Shown here one piece after another: positions 35,807 through 50,079 of a DNA stretch of 64,000 nt. Under the pieces are notes generated by a model. The model was not told the origin of the DNA, did no database searches, and saw nothing but the letters and a program-made list of their open reading frames with translations. The position numbers and the translations under genes are program-made. Origin of the DNA: Embiotoca jacksoni (lineage: Eukaryota > Chordata > Actinopteri > Embiotocidae); assembly GCA_022577435.1 (NCBI GenBank), contig JAKOON010000012.1:14994585-15058584 (forward strand), read 5' to 3'. How positions within the stretch are numbered: position 1 is the stretch's first letter; each line of letters starts with the position of its first letter.

Positions 35807-38523
35807 AGCTTATCTAACTGAAAAAGTCTATTGATATTCTGGAGGCCTAACGCAGAAGCTTCATACTGATATTCACATGAGGAAAAATCAAATGCAGCAG
35901 CGCTGCTCTTCTGAGGACATGATGAGGCTCCATAAAACCAAATTAAAATCTCATATACAACACCACTTTAATAAGTGATGCTTACGTAAATATGCATATG
36001 ATTTGACTTCAGGGTCTTCAGTCAACTCTGGATGCACTGTACTTCGTAATCAAGTTAAAGTGTTCCCATGTTTAATTTGGACCTCTCCAACAGCTACACA
36101 TCAATCAAGCAGCGCCCTTCAAGGCTCGAACGCTGTCATTCGCTCGCCGATTCATTGTCCCGAGATATCTCAACTCCTCAAACAACCCACTGAGGCATCA
36201 TTAAAATGCAGACTCATTACCATCGTGTCACTATAGCAACTGCGGACGTAGAGCTGTAGTCAAGTGGCTGCTCCATCCGTGTCACTGACAGCAGCTGTAT
36301 ATGCAGGCATCACCCAGGCTGTGTGTGGGACTGTGTTTTGGTTGTTTTCAAGTCAGCAGAAAAAGAAAAGAAGAAAAGGAATCCTCAGAAAAATCCTCAG
36401 AAATAATCATGAGGCTGTGTTTTCTGATAGGAAATCCCACTCCTGCAGGATGAATAGACTGGTGCAGTACTGGTGGGGTTTCCTCAGCTTGACTCACAGA
36501 AAGCAGACAAGAAGGGTCAAGGGACAGCCACAAGGAGAAGACTCCACTTTCCAGAATAATCACAGCAAGTCATGAAGAGCACTTGTTACAAGCTTCCTGA
36601 TCCTTTCTGCTCATTTCGCTGTTGGTTGCTGAATAGATGTAAAGACCAGGGCACGGTGTCAACACACAACAAAGGTGTCACTATAGCACATTAGAGTTCC
36701 TCAAAGTCTGGGCCAAAATGCAGCAATGAAGCAAACATCTGGTAAAAAAAAATGGGAGCTGCATCTGTCAGCTGCATCTGAAGTCCCACTTCATATGACT
36801 GGCTGAACTTCTGCTGGCTCACTGCTGACACAGCCTGAACACTTTTGAAATGTGCTGGTAGGCGATCGGTGCAGAACAGAGAGAAAGCACCAAGCTGGAG
36901 CTGGATTTGTTTTACCTCCTACTGCTGTGTTGAACCCACACAAGCAGAGCAGAGAGAAGATGAGCAATTTCATTTATGCAACGTCTGTATTAGGAAGTTA
37001 TAGTAACTCCTGTATCGATGAATCAGTCGATAATGTCTCAGTCGTTGCCCAGAAAAGCTGCTGCTGCCGGTTCCTCAAAACTGTCCTTCCAAGTCACTGG
37101 ATGACATCAGACATTCGTTTGCATAATAACAAGGTGCCTACTGAGTCATTTCAAAGTGCTCATAAGGAGTCTGACATTGAGCAGAAGCTGACTCAGAAAA
37201 GCAAACAAGAACTTACACAAGATAAACACCAACAGCTCTGCAGTGTGAGTTGTTGAAGTCAAGTTAAACATGTGCGCTGAGTGTCTCAAACAATGAGAAA
37301 AGCCTGTGTAAATACTGATGAACACTGAGGACGCACTGGAACAGCCTCCTCCTCCTCAATCAGTGGAGGAGGGAGGGGCTGCTCTCCTGCTGCCCTGGCT
37401 GCCTACTTGAGCACAAAATGCCATCATGGAAAAGACGTGTGATCAATAGCTGTGGCAAAGTAGAACTCGATCGAACAGCCACTCAAAGTTTGTCAGAATA
37501 ACTTGTGTAGTGCCTCAACAAGAACCTCACTAATAGGCTCCACTCTCGTGGTTGAAAAATAATCACTTGGTGTCCTTGAGAGAATTATTCTTTTGTGTCT
37601 GAGCTGTACGTTTGTTTAAGTGTAAACATGTGGAGCTGAAAAAAAAAAATGCACTCAGTGCTTCCGATTGCTGCTTAACTGAGCTTTCCACGCGATAACT
37701 TTCACTTCCCTCGGAATAGCAAAAATATGAATTAATTGTGGACTTTTTTTTTCTTCTTTTCCATAACCCAGGTCAGACGGTCAGTCTCCCACCTGTTCGT
37801 TAGTGCGTCTGACCTCGTCAGACAGTCAGCTTGTGTGTGCAGTGAGCTCAGTGCCGGAGACACACGCTCCCCACTGCCTGGATGCTCATTAAACTTGTAT
37901 GAATACTCAGCCTGGCAGATCCTTGCCTGCCTGCCCGTCTGTACTTTCCTGTTGTCTGTCTGTCCGTCTGATTGGTGCATTATATTAATGGAGCCATTTC
38001 TCTGAAGGACTTGCATTTAATGCTGCCAGGCAACAAATACATTTATCAGCCCTGGCAGTAATAAGTTTAAGCTCCACACTGGCATACATACTGAGGAGAA
38101 CACGGGGGAAATCAATACAAATCCCGCGTGCGTACCACTGAGCCTTCCTCATATGTAAAGACAGAGAGATGATCTAATATGATGGAAACATATGGGTGCT
38201 ATAGGAGGGACATCTATCCGAAAGTGGGTGAGATCAGCAGTGAGATGAAAATGATGCTGAACAGATGAGTCACAGCAGCACACGCAACTCAGCTCCCAGT
38301 TCTGGGTGTCATTAATGTAATCTCAAAGTGGAGTTGGGAAGCAAAGAGTCTCATTGTGCTTGAAAAACTGGAGTTTCGTAAAAGCAGCCGGGCCTTTTGT
38401 TTCAGATATTCTCTTTGAAAAGTGGACGAGAATAGCAGCAGGAGGCAGAGGTGAAATTTCTATCCGACTTATCCCCGACCATGGAATCAATATAAAAAAG
38501 GACAAAGTCTCCGGGTCTAAAAA

Positions 38524-38932
38524 GTGAAGCCAATGCACAAGTGCCTTAAAGTGTAAATATCACTGAGGGCCACGTTATTATGGTGTCATTCTAAATTCAC
38601 CCGTTCTGATCAGTGTCCCGGTGGTCCGTCTGAAAATAAATCACTAATCAATGACACATCAGGCCTGAGAGGTCTGTTTGAGGACATGCCCGGTGTGATT
38701 GACAGGCCTGTGGTGCAGCTATGTTGCCTCTAAAGGTGGCCGAGCTCAATGTCCTCTGGTTCTCATTCAGTTCCACCCCTCTCTCTTCACCAGCTCCAAC
38801 CTGTCATGTAAATATGGTCTCTTCTGGCTCCAGAAAAACAAGATGGTGACGGCCAAAATGAGAGAACCAAGGCTTCAAAAATACAGTTCACAAACCAGTG
38901 GGGGACGTCACGGTGGGCTACTGCCTGATCCC
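38524..38932 (+). repeat. Unclassified dispersed repeat, copy 2
   Basis: Same family as 20,231-20,785. It shares TCTGATCAGTGT, TGATTGACAGGCCTG, AAATATGGTCTCTTCTGGC and a GGGGGACGTCACGG end block. The 5' part is shorter than in copy 1. Confidence 0.7.
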
Positions 38933-40317
38933 AACATGCAGATGTTACCAATGATAACCTCATGATTGCTATCACCTGATCAAACATCTGATCCATAGAA
39001 ACTTGTCATTTTACATGAAGTGAAGAGATTTTGATTTCGTCTGATTTTGACAAGAAACTGTTTTCAATACATCATTGCTCTAATCTGTTGTATATTAACA
39101 TTGGACGAATTTAATTTCTTTCAAGTATTTTACACCACAAAAACCACTGGATCTGTACAGATTTGAATCTCTGACTGTCTGAATAAGTGACAGATCACTA
39201 ATGCTATTGTGAAATTCCATATTCCTTTTCAAGTGGACATTAGCACTTTAATACAGTTCCTTACAGGCTGAGCAAAGATGGAGCTCAACAACCTGCAGAT
39301 TGTGGTGGGGTTCATTGTTGAAAGAATAAGTTTGGAGAAAGGCAGCGACACAGCCAACTCAGTGGCAGAGGTTCCAGGCGTGCAAACACAAAGGCATATG
39401 AATGGCAACCTCTGCCGCTCCCACACTTGAAGCCATGCATGAAGTACAAACCAGCCAGTCACACCAGAGCGCTACAATAACAAGCACAAGGCAAGAACGC
39501 AGCAGACAAACCTCAAGCTGACTGGAAGAGTGACACGACTTTAAAGGAACAACTTTAACAACACCATATTTTATATCACAAAGCATATAGTGTACAGAGG
39601 GAGTGCACACACTGGTTTGTTGGCTTTTCTGTGTGGGGTGTATTCCTCTCTGTGTCTGCCTTGTTTTGAGAGTGTTTTCCCTCCTGACTGCTTGTTCCAC
39701 AAGTCCACCACTGCAGTGAGGACTATGCGTGTCGGACTCGTGTGGGTGAGGAGAAGCACCACCACCGTTAATACGACGTGTCCCAGTAGGATGGGGGAAG
39801 AGGAAGGATTTCGGACCGTCGCAGAATTAATTTAAATCTCATCACGCGGCTCCTCTCGAGCAAAGCAAAGTGCTGCACTGTGTTTTGAGTGCCTGGTATG
39901 TTCTGCATAGCAACAGAGCAGCACTACTTTTGCTGGGCTGGTATGAAGATTAAATGGGAATCAATGATGAAAATGGTCATTTTGTTACTGAAGTCTGTCC
40001 TGTACTACATTTTTGATGCCAGTAACTGTTTGATCAATATTTGAAACGATACATTAGATCAAATCAAAACATTTAAAAAAAAAAACACTTTTTGAATGTT
40101 ACATTTCTGACAACATTGTGTCAGATATAGTGTAGTAAGTATGAATGGACATTTTAAGAATATTAAAAAATAAAAACCTATTCCATAATCGCCGGTAACT
40201 GTTCAGTAATTATTCGAAGAGCCCTGACCCTAAAGATAGTACGCTCTAATGAAGTATAGCCAGTCTGATGTATAGTAACCAAGTGGAAACCAGCGTTACT
40301 CGCTGGTTTGTGAACTG

Positions 40318-40812
40318 CTGTTCTGAAGGCTCGATTTCAACATTTCTGCTATCGCCATCTTGTTATTATGGAGGCAGAAGTGACCATATTTGGACAAGCT
40401 TGGGAGGAGTGATTGTTGGATCTGACTTGATCTGACTGGGAACCCGAGGACACTACGCCCTCCCACCTATAGCGGAAAACTGACTGCACCACATGCCTGT
40501 CAATCAAACAGACCCCCCAAACATACCACTTTTTAAGGCCTGATATCTGATTAATGATGGGATAATTTTGAGATGGGCAACCAGAAAACAGATAAGAAGA
40601 AGTAATTTTAGCGAACAACACTATGATGACTTGTGGAAAAACTTTATTGACTTTGTCTTTAATGAGAAAAGTTGAATGGGAGTCTATGGAAGCAGAGCCC
40701 TTCTGGACCTCTGGTGGTCCTCGGTGGTATTGCAGTTTAAGGCCTTTATGGACTGATTTTTTTTTTCAGACGTGGAAGCTATGTACAATTTCATATGCAG
40801 TCTATGATTGTA
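40318..40812 (-). repeat. Unclassified dispersed repeat, copy 3 (inverted)
   Basis: Reverse complement of the family at 20.2 and 38.5 kb: CCTGTCAATCAAACAGACC, GGGAACCCGAGGACACTA and AGAAGTGACCATATTTGGAC correspond to blocks in copy 1 in reverse. Lying 1.4 kb from copy 2 in opposite orientation, the two could form a large hairpin in the transcript. Confidence 0.65.
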
Positions 40813-42593
40813 ACATGTTCTTCTTCTCCTTTTGCCGTTTGATGACTGTGAGCTAACAGCTTTAAGGTGCATTACCGCCACCTTCTGGCGATAGTAATGC
40901 ATGACTACCAGGCACCAGTAAAAACAAGCACAATAAGGCATTTTTTTAAATCAGTATTTGAAAATTAGACAATCATGACTCATCTCTAGTACTGAATGGC
41001 ACATTGTTCAGTGGAGTGTAGTTGGTGTCAATAGGTGTTTTAGGAACAAACAGTTCTCCGGACTTTCTTTGAAGGAGCTACGCCCCCACTGATTTTCCCC
41101 CAGAACAAAAAGGGTTATAAGGCCTTTTGCTGTTTGCATTCGCACCACCAATAGGAACTGTGAAATGACTCTCTGTTGCTGGAGCGACGCTCCACCACTT
41201 ATTTCTCTAATTGAGGAAATACAGTTTTCAGTTTATTTGATCCGGTTGAAATTCATTTTATCTGTTTGAAGATCCAAAGCTTGTTTCATTCAAGAGGGCC
41301 AATAAAACAAAGGAACAGTCACGGTACTCATGATTACATTTAAGATGTATTAACTGAGTCACTTGAAGGGTTGTTATGATCCACTACCGTTTGCGTTGTC
41401 AGTTTTGCATTATGGGTCAATAGAAACTCAACACTTCCTGTATTTTTCAAACTAAAAGCCCTATAGCCTTTTATAAGAAACAACCCCCCCCCGCTTTTAT
41501 TGTGAAACATTTGCAGGAACGTGTTGTGCCTGAAGTCAGACTATCACACTTTACATGAAAAATCCTCAACAACCTCTTGTGCATCAAACAGCATCACACT
41601 GCTGCAGCAGCACGTCAACGGAGTGACTTTTTTCTTTATTTCCCTTTGTTGAATCGAAGTCACACTGTATTTCCCCTGATGTGTATCGGCTTAATAAAGC
41701 CGGCACATTTGTTGTCGGCCCATCTCCCCATTTTGTGCCTCCAGTTGAAACTTTTTTCTGCCGTTTTTAAAAGGCTTCGTTCGTAGCTGTAGTTGACCTG
41801 CTTACTGTGTGTTTTCAACCCGGCGGTTGTCTGTGCTCCTGTGTGTGTCACGACGGTTCATATTGCAACGGGGGAGAGAACCTAAGCAGAGGTAGGAGCT
41901 AAAAAAAAAAGTCCCCACAAAACACAGTTATAGGAACAAAAAGGTTCCAAGTTCGCCCGGTGCGGACACATAAAAAAAGGGGGAAACCCCTCCCACCGCT
42001 CTTAGGACGGTGAAATCCTCCCTCCGGTCCGAAAGCACCTTATGATAGTCCAACTGAATGAACACTTTTTCTACAATACTTTAAACCCTCATTTGGCAGT
42101 TCTGTAATTTTTCAGTATCAACACATGCAGATTCAGGTATATTTATTAACACGACTAAACCGATAGCAGATGGTTCAACTTGAGTACATGATTTGGTCAT
42201 ATCAGCAGGTTTTCGTCAGTGTTGTGCACAAACCACATTTTCAAGTTTTTCAAGATCAGGGTTTCCCTCCACTGTATTTTCTTTAATCTACTAAAGTTGC
42301 ACGGGCTCAAGAAGGGGTTTTAAAATATATCACACACCCATCAGGCCTTTGCGACAAGCTGCCAAACGTTCGCACGGAAGTTACGCGCAACTATTTTGAG
42401 CATCACTGCTGTGACCTTTTTCAATCTCGGGAGCACTGTCAGACACACAGTGGCCTACAAACTCTACGGGATACTGGAAACACTGTCAAGCCGGGTGCAC
42501 TGCATTTGACCGAGAATCCAGTCTTCCATCTAATCCGGTTCGCACAACACTGAACACACACTAGTCTCACGTTGCCAGACTTGTCTCTTCACT

Positions 42594-42619
42594 GCACACA
42601 CACACACACACACACACAC
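42594..42619. repeat. (CA)n microsatellite
   Basis: About 26 bases of CA repeat. Confidence 0.93.
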
Positions 42620-44615
42620 CGTCACACACCGTCACACGCGCACACAAAGGGCAAGCTATAAAAATATCCGAGTGTCACCCACTCTGCGGCTGATGGCTGT
42701 GTTACTATGGTAACACTGTAACCAACAGAAAGCGTGCGCGAGCGTGTGTGCGTTTGCATCCAGGAGCAGAAACCCCGCAGAGGTCAATCAGTGTCACGAC
42801 GGCAGCGATGTTTTAAAATCCTGCTCGACTTTAGTTTTTCTGCGTGGCAGTAAGGTTCACACTGGATGAGTAATTCTGCGCATGCTGACAAATCTTCTAC
42901 ATTATCAGTACGTCTGAATGACATATTCAGAGGGAAGAAACCTTATCCGTGATGAATACTAATGTTTTTTTTGGAAAGAATTTAAGACAGATTAGAGCGC
43001 GCGCTACGTTTCTTTGCACCGTTTATGAACATTTCTGAAACTAAACAGCCACTTCACAGTCAGCACCGTAGACTCAAAATCCACTATTTCACAAACACGA
43101 GAGTCAAACCCGGGTTGGATTCAGGCGTCGTGTTTCCTGCTGTGTGTCGGGAACGGACGTGTCGGCCACATGAATATTGTCGTTCCACATCTCAGACAGT
43201 CTCCGTTAGCTTGTCGCTGTAACCCCTCCATGCTCACACAGAGCGACCCCGATGACCAAGGCCGGCAAGTCAGCGACCATTCATCCGCTGCAGAGGCAGC
43301 GAGGAGGAAGGAGCAGCGGACTGGATGTGGGGCAAAGGTCCACTACAACAACAAAAAGAAATGCTGTTCGCTTGAACATTTTAATGCGGCTTTAATAGGG
43401 CCGAGTACAGAACATACTTTTATGGCACCGACCAAATTGTTATCGTACAATCTACTATTGAAATATACCTTGTCATTCTGGACCACTTTTTGATACCGAG
43501 GCTACATCCACACTATCATGTTGTCGTTTGTGTGCGTTGCAGTAACTGGAGGTTTCTCTGTTCTCAGCTGGGTAACGAGTGTCTACTGATAGCACATGAG
43601 GCGTTTAGGGACCGTCGGTAAGTCACAGTGTCTGATGATAGCTTCTGTGTGAGCCCTTGTGGGAACATTGTCGATTTGTAGCATCGAGGCATAGCTTCTA
43701 TGAGAGGGATTCAGGGCACGTCTGTTTTGTAGCTACAAGAAACAACACATTTTACACTCTAAAGAATTGTACCGCAGTAAGTGATGTAATTTTCCATTTC
43801 CTAAAATGGATTTTAGAAAATTAGTATTGAAGCGAAGTATCGTTCAGAAACCAGTATTAAAGTCAAGATACTTTTAAACAATATCCTACCTTATGCTTTA
43901 ATGATATTGGCCCCCCTTGACTTTGTTTCATTGTCCTATTTTCACCCCCGTTATCCTCCTCCCCCCTCCCATCCTCCTCTCTCGTGGCCTTGTGCAAAGC
44001 CAGCCAGCCACGTCTAAACATGCTCCTGTAGTCTCTCTCGTTTAAGAGGGGCCAAATGTGACTTTTTAGTTACAGTGAGTGGAGTAGCTACAGTAAAGGT
44101 CGCCTTGCACCCAACCAGTGGCCTGGAAATTAGGTCAACACCGGGAACATGGGAGAAGGTTTAAAAACTTCTGTCTGAAGTTTAACACACTAATATCACT
44201 GCAAATGAAATCACGTTGTAATGCAATGTGATGTCAGGTTTACATACAGTATCTACGTGCATGACAGGCAGAGGCGGATCAATGTCTGGACAACCTTGTA
44301 AAAGAGTACGAGCATTTTTATTTTCTGTTCGACACGAGCCTCAGCGAGCATGCAGTGCTTCTGTGCGTCTGGATTTCCCACCTGTCAATCTCTGCCTTCC
44401 CTGCAGTGGGTGTGGCTTGTGAATCGTCGCCAGCCTCTCCTCATTGGTCGCAGGCTGGCAGGCGGGGAGTGTCTGAGCTCTGCCACTGGCTGACGTGGTG
44501 CAGTGCAGAAGGCCTTTTAGTAATCTCTCCCCCTTCTTTCCCACCCCCGTAAACCTGAAATTCGGAGAAGGTAGGATGGGAGCAGGGAAGCCAGGTTGCA
44601 CACGAGTGACCATCT

Positions 44616-44639
44616 CACACACACACACACACACACACA
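44616..44639. repeat. (CA)n microsatellite
   Basis: About 24 bases of CA repeat. Confidence 0.93.
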
Positions 44640-47600
44640 TGAGTGTAAAGTTGGTCAGTTCAGAAACAGAGGATTTATTTTGTCAACAGCAGAAGTAGTT
44701 TCCAGTCCTCCAACACTGCGGAGGCTGTGAGCAGCGAGCCCTCTGATTGCTGGATGATGTACACTAGTTTAATACCTGCTTACACATACAGACTCACACC
44801 GCTGTACAAACTGCTATGCGCCCCTTTGCTTAAATAATAATCAATGCAGCAATGAAGCAGCAAGGTCTTTAATAAAGTACAGTGATTCAGTGCTTATGAA
44901 ATGACTGACTGCAGGTACTAATGGTGGGGTCCAGTGTACACACTCGTTCTACCCACACACACTTCTCTCGCAGTCTCAATGCTGGGCCGTCTCCTGTTTC
45001 TCAATCACACCGCTTAGACATCCTGACTCTAGTGTCCTCTTTCTTTTCTTTGTCACTCTCTGGCTCGCTCAGTGTCTCCAGCTTTCAGTGCGACGCCATC
45101 AGTTCGGTTTGAATTTCCCACATGTGAAGTACCACAGATGTGCATTCAATTCTTTCCATTTATCCGTGATTTTTCCGATAAGATTTCCAAGGGAACTATA
45201 GCTGGCGACACCATATCGAGTGCACCGTCGGAGGTGGAGTTTGTCTTCGCGGACACATGAAACCATCATACGTAAGAATGACCTTCTGTGTGCTTTACCT
45301 GGAAATGCTGCTGCTGTTGTGGGAGATTTCCAGGAATCCGACTAAGTCCTGAGTTCGCAAATCACAGCCTTTAACGCTGAAAATCGACCTGACCCTTACA
45401 TGGAGGGATGCTTTAACAGGTTAAGGTGCATGTGGGGTTTTTAGTCCCCATCAGCTTCTCACTACTGTTATCATTCTCCTGCAGTGCCGTTAAATCACAC
45501 TCTAACACAGGGTTGATTTCATGCCTCCCCCTCCGTTTGTCCCTGTGTAACTCCTCTTCTCTGCCTCTGTAATTGTCTCCTTCCCTCCATCACACACTCC
45601 CCCTCAGCCCCACCTACAGGTGATGAGCTCATCTGTGTGGTTGCCTTAGTCACACGTCTGAGAAGCCGGAGGCGCAGCCGAGAAGAAGACCCGAACCGAA
45701 AAAAAATAAACCCACCCCTGGAACAAAGCAGAGTGTAGATGTTGATGATGTCATCACAGAGCCAAGCGAAGCACGACAGGCCGTGATGACAACAACTTCC
45801 GTCCTCCAAACCGTGATGACTCATTCCAGTGTCTCACCAAGAGAATGGACAGACATTATATAGCTCAGGGTTGGATGTGGAAATGTGATGTGCGCTTAGG
45901 AAACACTGGACTTTTCTGACGAATATGAAAAACAAAACAAGGAAATATGTTGAAACCCACCACAGGTCGGCCAGCAGGACTATAACAGCCATATATGATG
46001 GAATAATTAAGCCCGAGTTCAAGACAAATAAAACTGACGAGTTTCTGTCAGCAAAGCCAAAACATGTAGTGATAGTAAAGACATTAAGGAACATGGGTTT
46101 GTGGTTCACTTTAATATACGGTCAAACACAAGCCCATCATCCAGATCAAGGAGTTTGAGCAAACCACAGAGCGTGCCGCTGCAACAACGACCCCTTTAAC
46201 ACATACAAGGTCCTTCAACTGCTGCGGATATTTTACAAACACTCTTTTGTGAGTGGGTCAAACTACAAAATGTGCTGGTACTGTAGTCAACTGGGAAACC
46301 TGCATCACAAGCCTGCAGTTAATGAACAGTCAAGCGTTCGCTGCTTGTGCACGTCATTTGAGCATTGCAGCTGTTACTGCCAACACCATTAGATAGTAAA
46401 CAACAATGCAACAGTTTTATATTCCATTAATATTAATTCAATGACTTCAATGATTATAGTCAGAGCTGAGAAGCAGTTTGTTCTGTCAGTGAAATGATCA
46501 TGTCTGCTTATGCAAGGCGTGTTAGCCCAGCAGCTAAAGAGGACACAGAGCTGTCAACAGGAGTGTGTTAGGTGACATCTGATGTTTTTATTTATCCGAC
46601 GTGAGTGACCAGCAGACATAAGTGGAAAACTACATGGCAGTCATCATCTATAATAATAAGTAATCAAATCTAATAACAAAATAATTGTATTAATGTAATG
46701 ACTAGAACATTTTTATTTTGGTATGCCAGTAATGTAGTTATTATCAATAAATGTATTAAAACTACAGCAAACTAGAGATATGTTTGCTGGAAATAAAACA
46801 CCAGTTTAAGAATCTATTGATTCATTTTAATTGATGAGCCAGAAGTCTGTGGTGCAGTTAAGCCTTAATAAAAGGAGAGCTTTGTATCCAAATGTTTTTC
46901 TAGTTACTTCACAGCTTTCTTTAATGTGAAGGAAAATAAAATGAGTTAAATCTGATGTTCTTTGTACTATTCCAATATTATTTTGTCGCTCTTGGTACAG
47001 CTTTAAATGTGCTGTTTATTGTCTTTGAAGAAACTGAGACCCCTAAAAAACATTACAAGTTCAATGTGTTTAAAACCATCCTGAACGCATGCATCATTAG
47101 CAGCGCGCTCATCACACATACTACCTGCCACCTGCCCACTTCACTTACCAAAAACAAACAGAATTTCCCAAGAAAAAGGTGCTTTGCTGTCAATCTCCTG
47201 CTCCAGATTATTTCAGCGAGCAGTCAGAAGATTTTACCCGGTCATGCTTTCATGATTGGCACATGCAACATCTGGCGGTTTGACTGTCAACAATAAGATG
47301 TCACTTATGGAAATCATATTGGACTATACTGCACTATACACACAGCACTGGTCTCAGATGATTAAAAAATAGTTTTGACGTCTTTCAGTGTGATTTTTGC
47401 AAAATGAAAACCACCAATTTCACATTACCGCTCTAACAACACACCTTTAGCTTTGCTTTGATTTTGAACAGCTTGTGTACAAGCTGTCTGAATAAATCTG
47501 TCGAAACAGAAAGATCTTTGTGTTTTCATTCAATTACTCTTTTAATTTGACTCCAACTCCTGAAGCTCTGTGATTCTTTTTTTTTTTATCTAAATAAATA

Positions 47601-49949
47601 TGACAAATTGATTCTTGTTCATTTCCCACCATCTGAACTACAGTAAACAAACAAGCAACTCTAGGAACAAACAGAGCGGATCACCCCACAGCTGGATGTT
47701 TTGGCTCTGACATTCGAAGAGGTGACAGTACATTGAGAAAGACTGCATGGTTGGGCAAGATTGAGGAAAATCAGCCCTTGAATGAGGGCGGATTTAAAAA
47801 AAAAATTTTATGCCACTTCTTCAAAGAATAGTAGCAGTCAAACAAACACCTCATTGTAAATAAACCAAATGATTTTAGGCTGCATGTAGTATGTCTGAAA
47901 TGCCAGTGTAGTGATGGTGCACCAATCACTGATGTTGTGGCCAACAAGGTAGGATACTGACATCTGTGCATTTCTCTAATCCCTTGAGCAATACTGAGAA
48001 TAACAACCCCCCCCCCAAAAAAAATAAATAAAAATAAATAAATAACAAGAATTAAACAGACTTAATCTTGCATCTGTCAAACTATAAAAACAATTCAGTA
48101 ATGTTGTCCGGTGTACCTGAATCTGGACAACAATAGGGATTTGAAATTCTCACAGCTTCTCTAGTACACTCATAACAGTCAATTTGCAAAACATGAATAA
48201 TTAAAAAGCATTTTGTTATATTTTGGTGAGTCATTTGCCAATATAAATATGGTAATTTCTTTCATAATAATAAGGCCCATATTAGCTATGTTTCCTCCGG
48301 TGTTCTGTATAAAAGCTTGGCTACACAACTGTCGGTGTGGGATTTAAAATGTGATTGTGTGCTTTTATCCACAGAAGCACGTATGTGCTTTGATTGTTCA
48401 GACACCATCAACAAAAAAAGGATCCGGCTGTCATCCCAAATTATATAACATTACCTCTGATTTGGCAGATCACACGTGGAAACCATGTGAAGAACAAAAA
48501 CATGAGCCAAATTTCTCTTCACATGGAAAGAGCAAGAGTGCGTGGCTTAGTGCGCGGAGCCAAGTTTATCCCCAGAGGAATTGCTGGTAACGGGTCTGAC
48601 AGGAGGGTTAACTGCACTGTGATCAAAAATCACTTACATCTTTTACAAGGGGGTGTGGGAGGGGGGCTGTTGATCAGAGGATGTCTGGAAATACAAAACA
48701 TCAGGTTGTCCCAGTGCTGAGAGAACATCCTGTAACGAACATGATGCTGGGGGAGAGCGTTACGTAGAAAAGCAGCATCCAAAACAAACACGACATGCTT
48801 CTATTGTTTTTTGTTTTTTTTAACTCAACGGACCACTTGAGTGTTTAGGCCACGGCTGAGACCGCATACCGCTGTACATGTGCTCTGGATGATGACAATA
48901 ACCAACACGAGATGAATTACTATTTTCATTTCAATCTCCAAGCTGATAAGAGTCAACGTGCTACTGCAGCTGGCACCGTGAGCCAGCTGGTGTTACTGTC
49001 CCCGAATGCCACCGTTCCTGGAAATGTCACGGTCATGTGCTAGCTTTTCCTCGCTCACCACATCAATATTTATGCTACGTGTATGTTGCTCATGCAAGAC
49101 TTGTGTCAAACCCTCACCCTGTCTACGGACCCTTAATAGAACAATTTTGAGTCAGTAGTTTGGAGGCGTGCCCTCGTTTGACTTTCCCTGCAATAAAAAC
49201 ACATCAACCAACGTACTAATCTGATATTAGTGCTCCCTGTTGACAACATGTAAAATTTAATTGGAATCCTTTTCTCCAATGAAGACTGGGCTGATTGCCC
49301 AACATAACTGAATGAATAACAGAAGAAACATGACATTTTACTGCAGCGTTCACAAACTGTATTAAGCTGCGGCCAATATCACCAGACCCTTAACAATGAA
49401 AATCTGAGGTTCTTCAAAACTGTCTCTGGGTAGAGTTTAGATCTATTGTAGGACAGTATATCTTGTCCTAATCGTATCAAATCCCCTTCAAAAAATAAGA
49501 CAAATACCAGAGGTGCAGTTTAAGTAGACTTCCACCTCAATAGGGGGGTCAGTAAGTTTATTATGTCTCATCAGCCTGTAATAAACCTATGACATGGTGC
49601 TGTTTGAGTGATTTACTGTTATATAAGATAAAAATGAAACTGATGTGAGATGGTACACACCGGGCTATATTTTAAGAACATGAATTTATTTGCATTTAGC
49701 GGTCTATGTGCTCATAATTATGGTATGCAATGTATTTGGTATTAATCACAATCAGTCTATGTGCATATATCTCCTACAAGTGCTTTCCCCAGCAGCCACT
49801 AGCCCTCCACAGTGCGGTGCAGGGTGCATTGAGGACACGTTTCCCGCTGAGTGTGTTGTCAGGTACAGTCCGGAGTACAGAGCTGGGCTCAAAACCAAAG
49901 TTGATATTCTGAATTAAAAACGGAGCAACGTCAGACTTTCACAGCCTGG

Positions 49950-49980
49950 TCTGTCTGTCTGTCTGTCTGCCTGCCTGCAG
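49950..49980. repeat. (TCTG)n/(CCTG)n microsatellite
   Basis: Short tetranucleotide run of TCTG passing into CCTG, just left of the CpG-rich zhx2 promoter region. Confidence 0.85.
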
Positions 49981-50079
49981 TAGGAGCCGTGGTCTCGGAG
50001 GGAAGGAGGCATCACCAGGGGTAACGTTACGCCTACATCGCAGAGTCGCCCAAATCAAAGTCTATAAACAACGTAGGAG

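Noticed and set aside
35608..35817. RERERDRE-type frame resembling an RS-like domain
   Set aside because: Produced by the GAGA/GACA microsatellite.
45072..45260. 62-codon frame with balanced composition
   Set aside because: Looks protein-like at first sight, but it is short, isolated within the presumed zhx2 intron and matches nothing I recognise.
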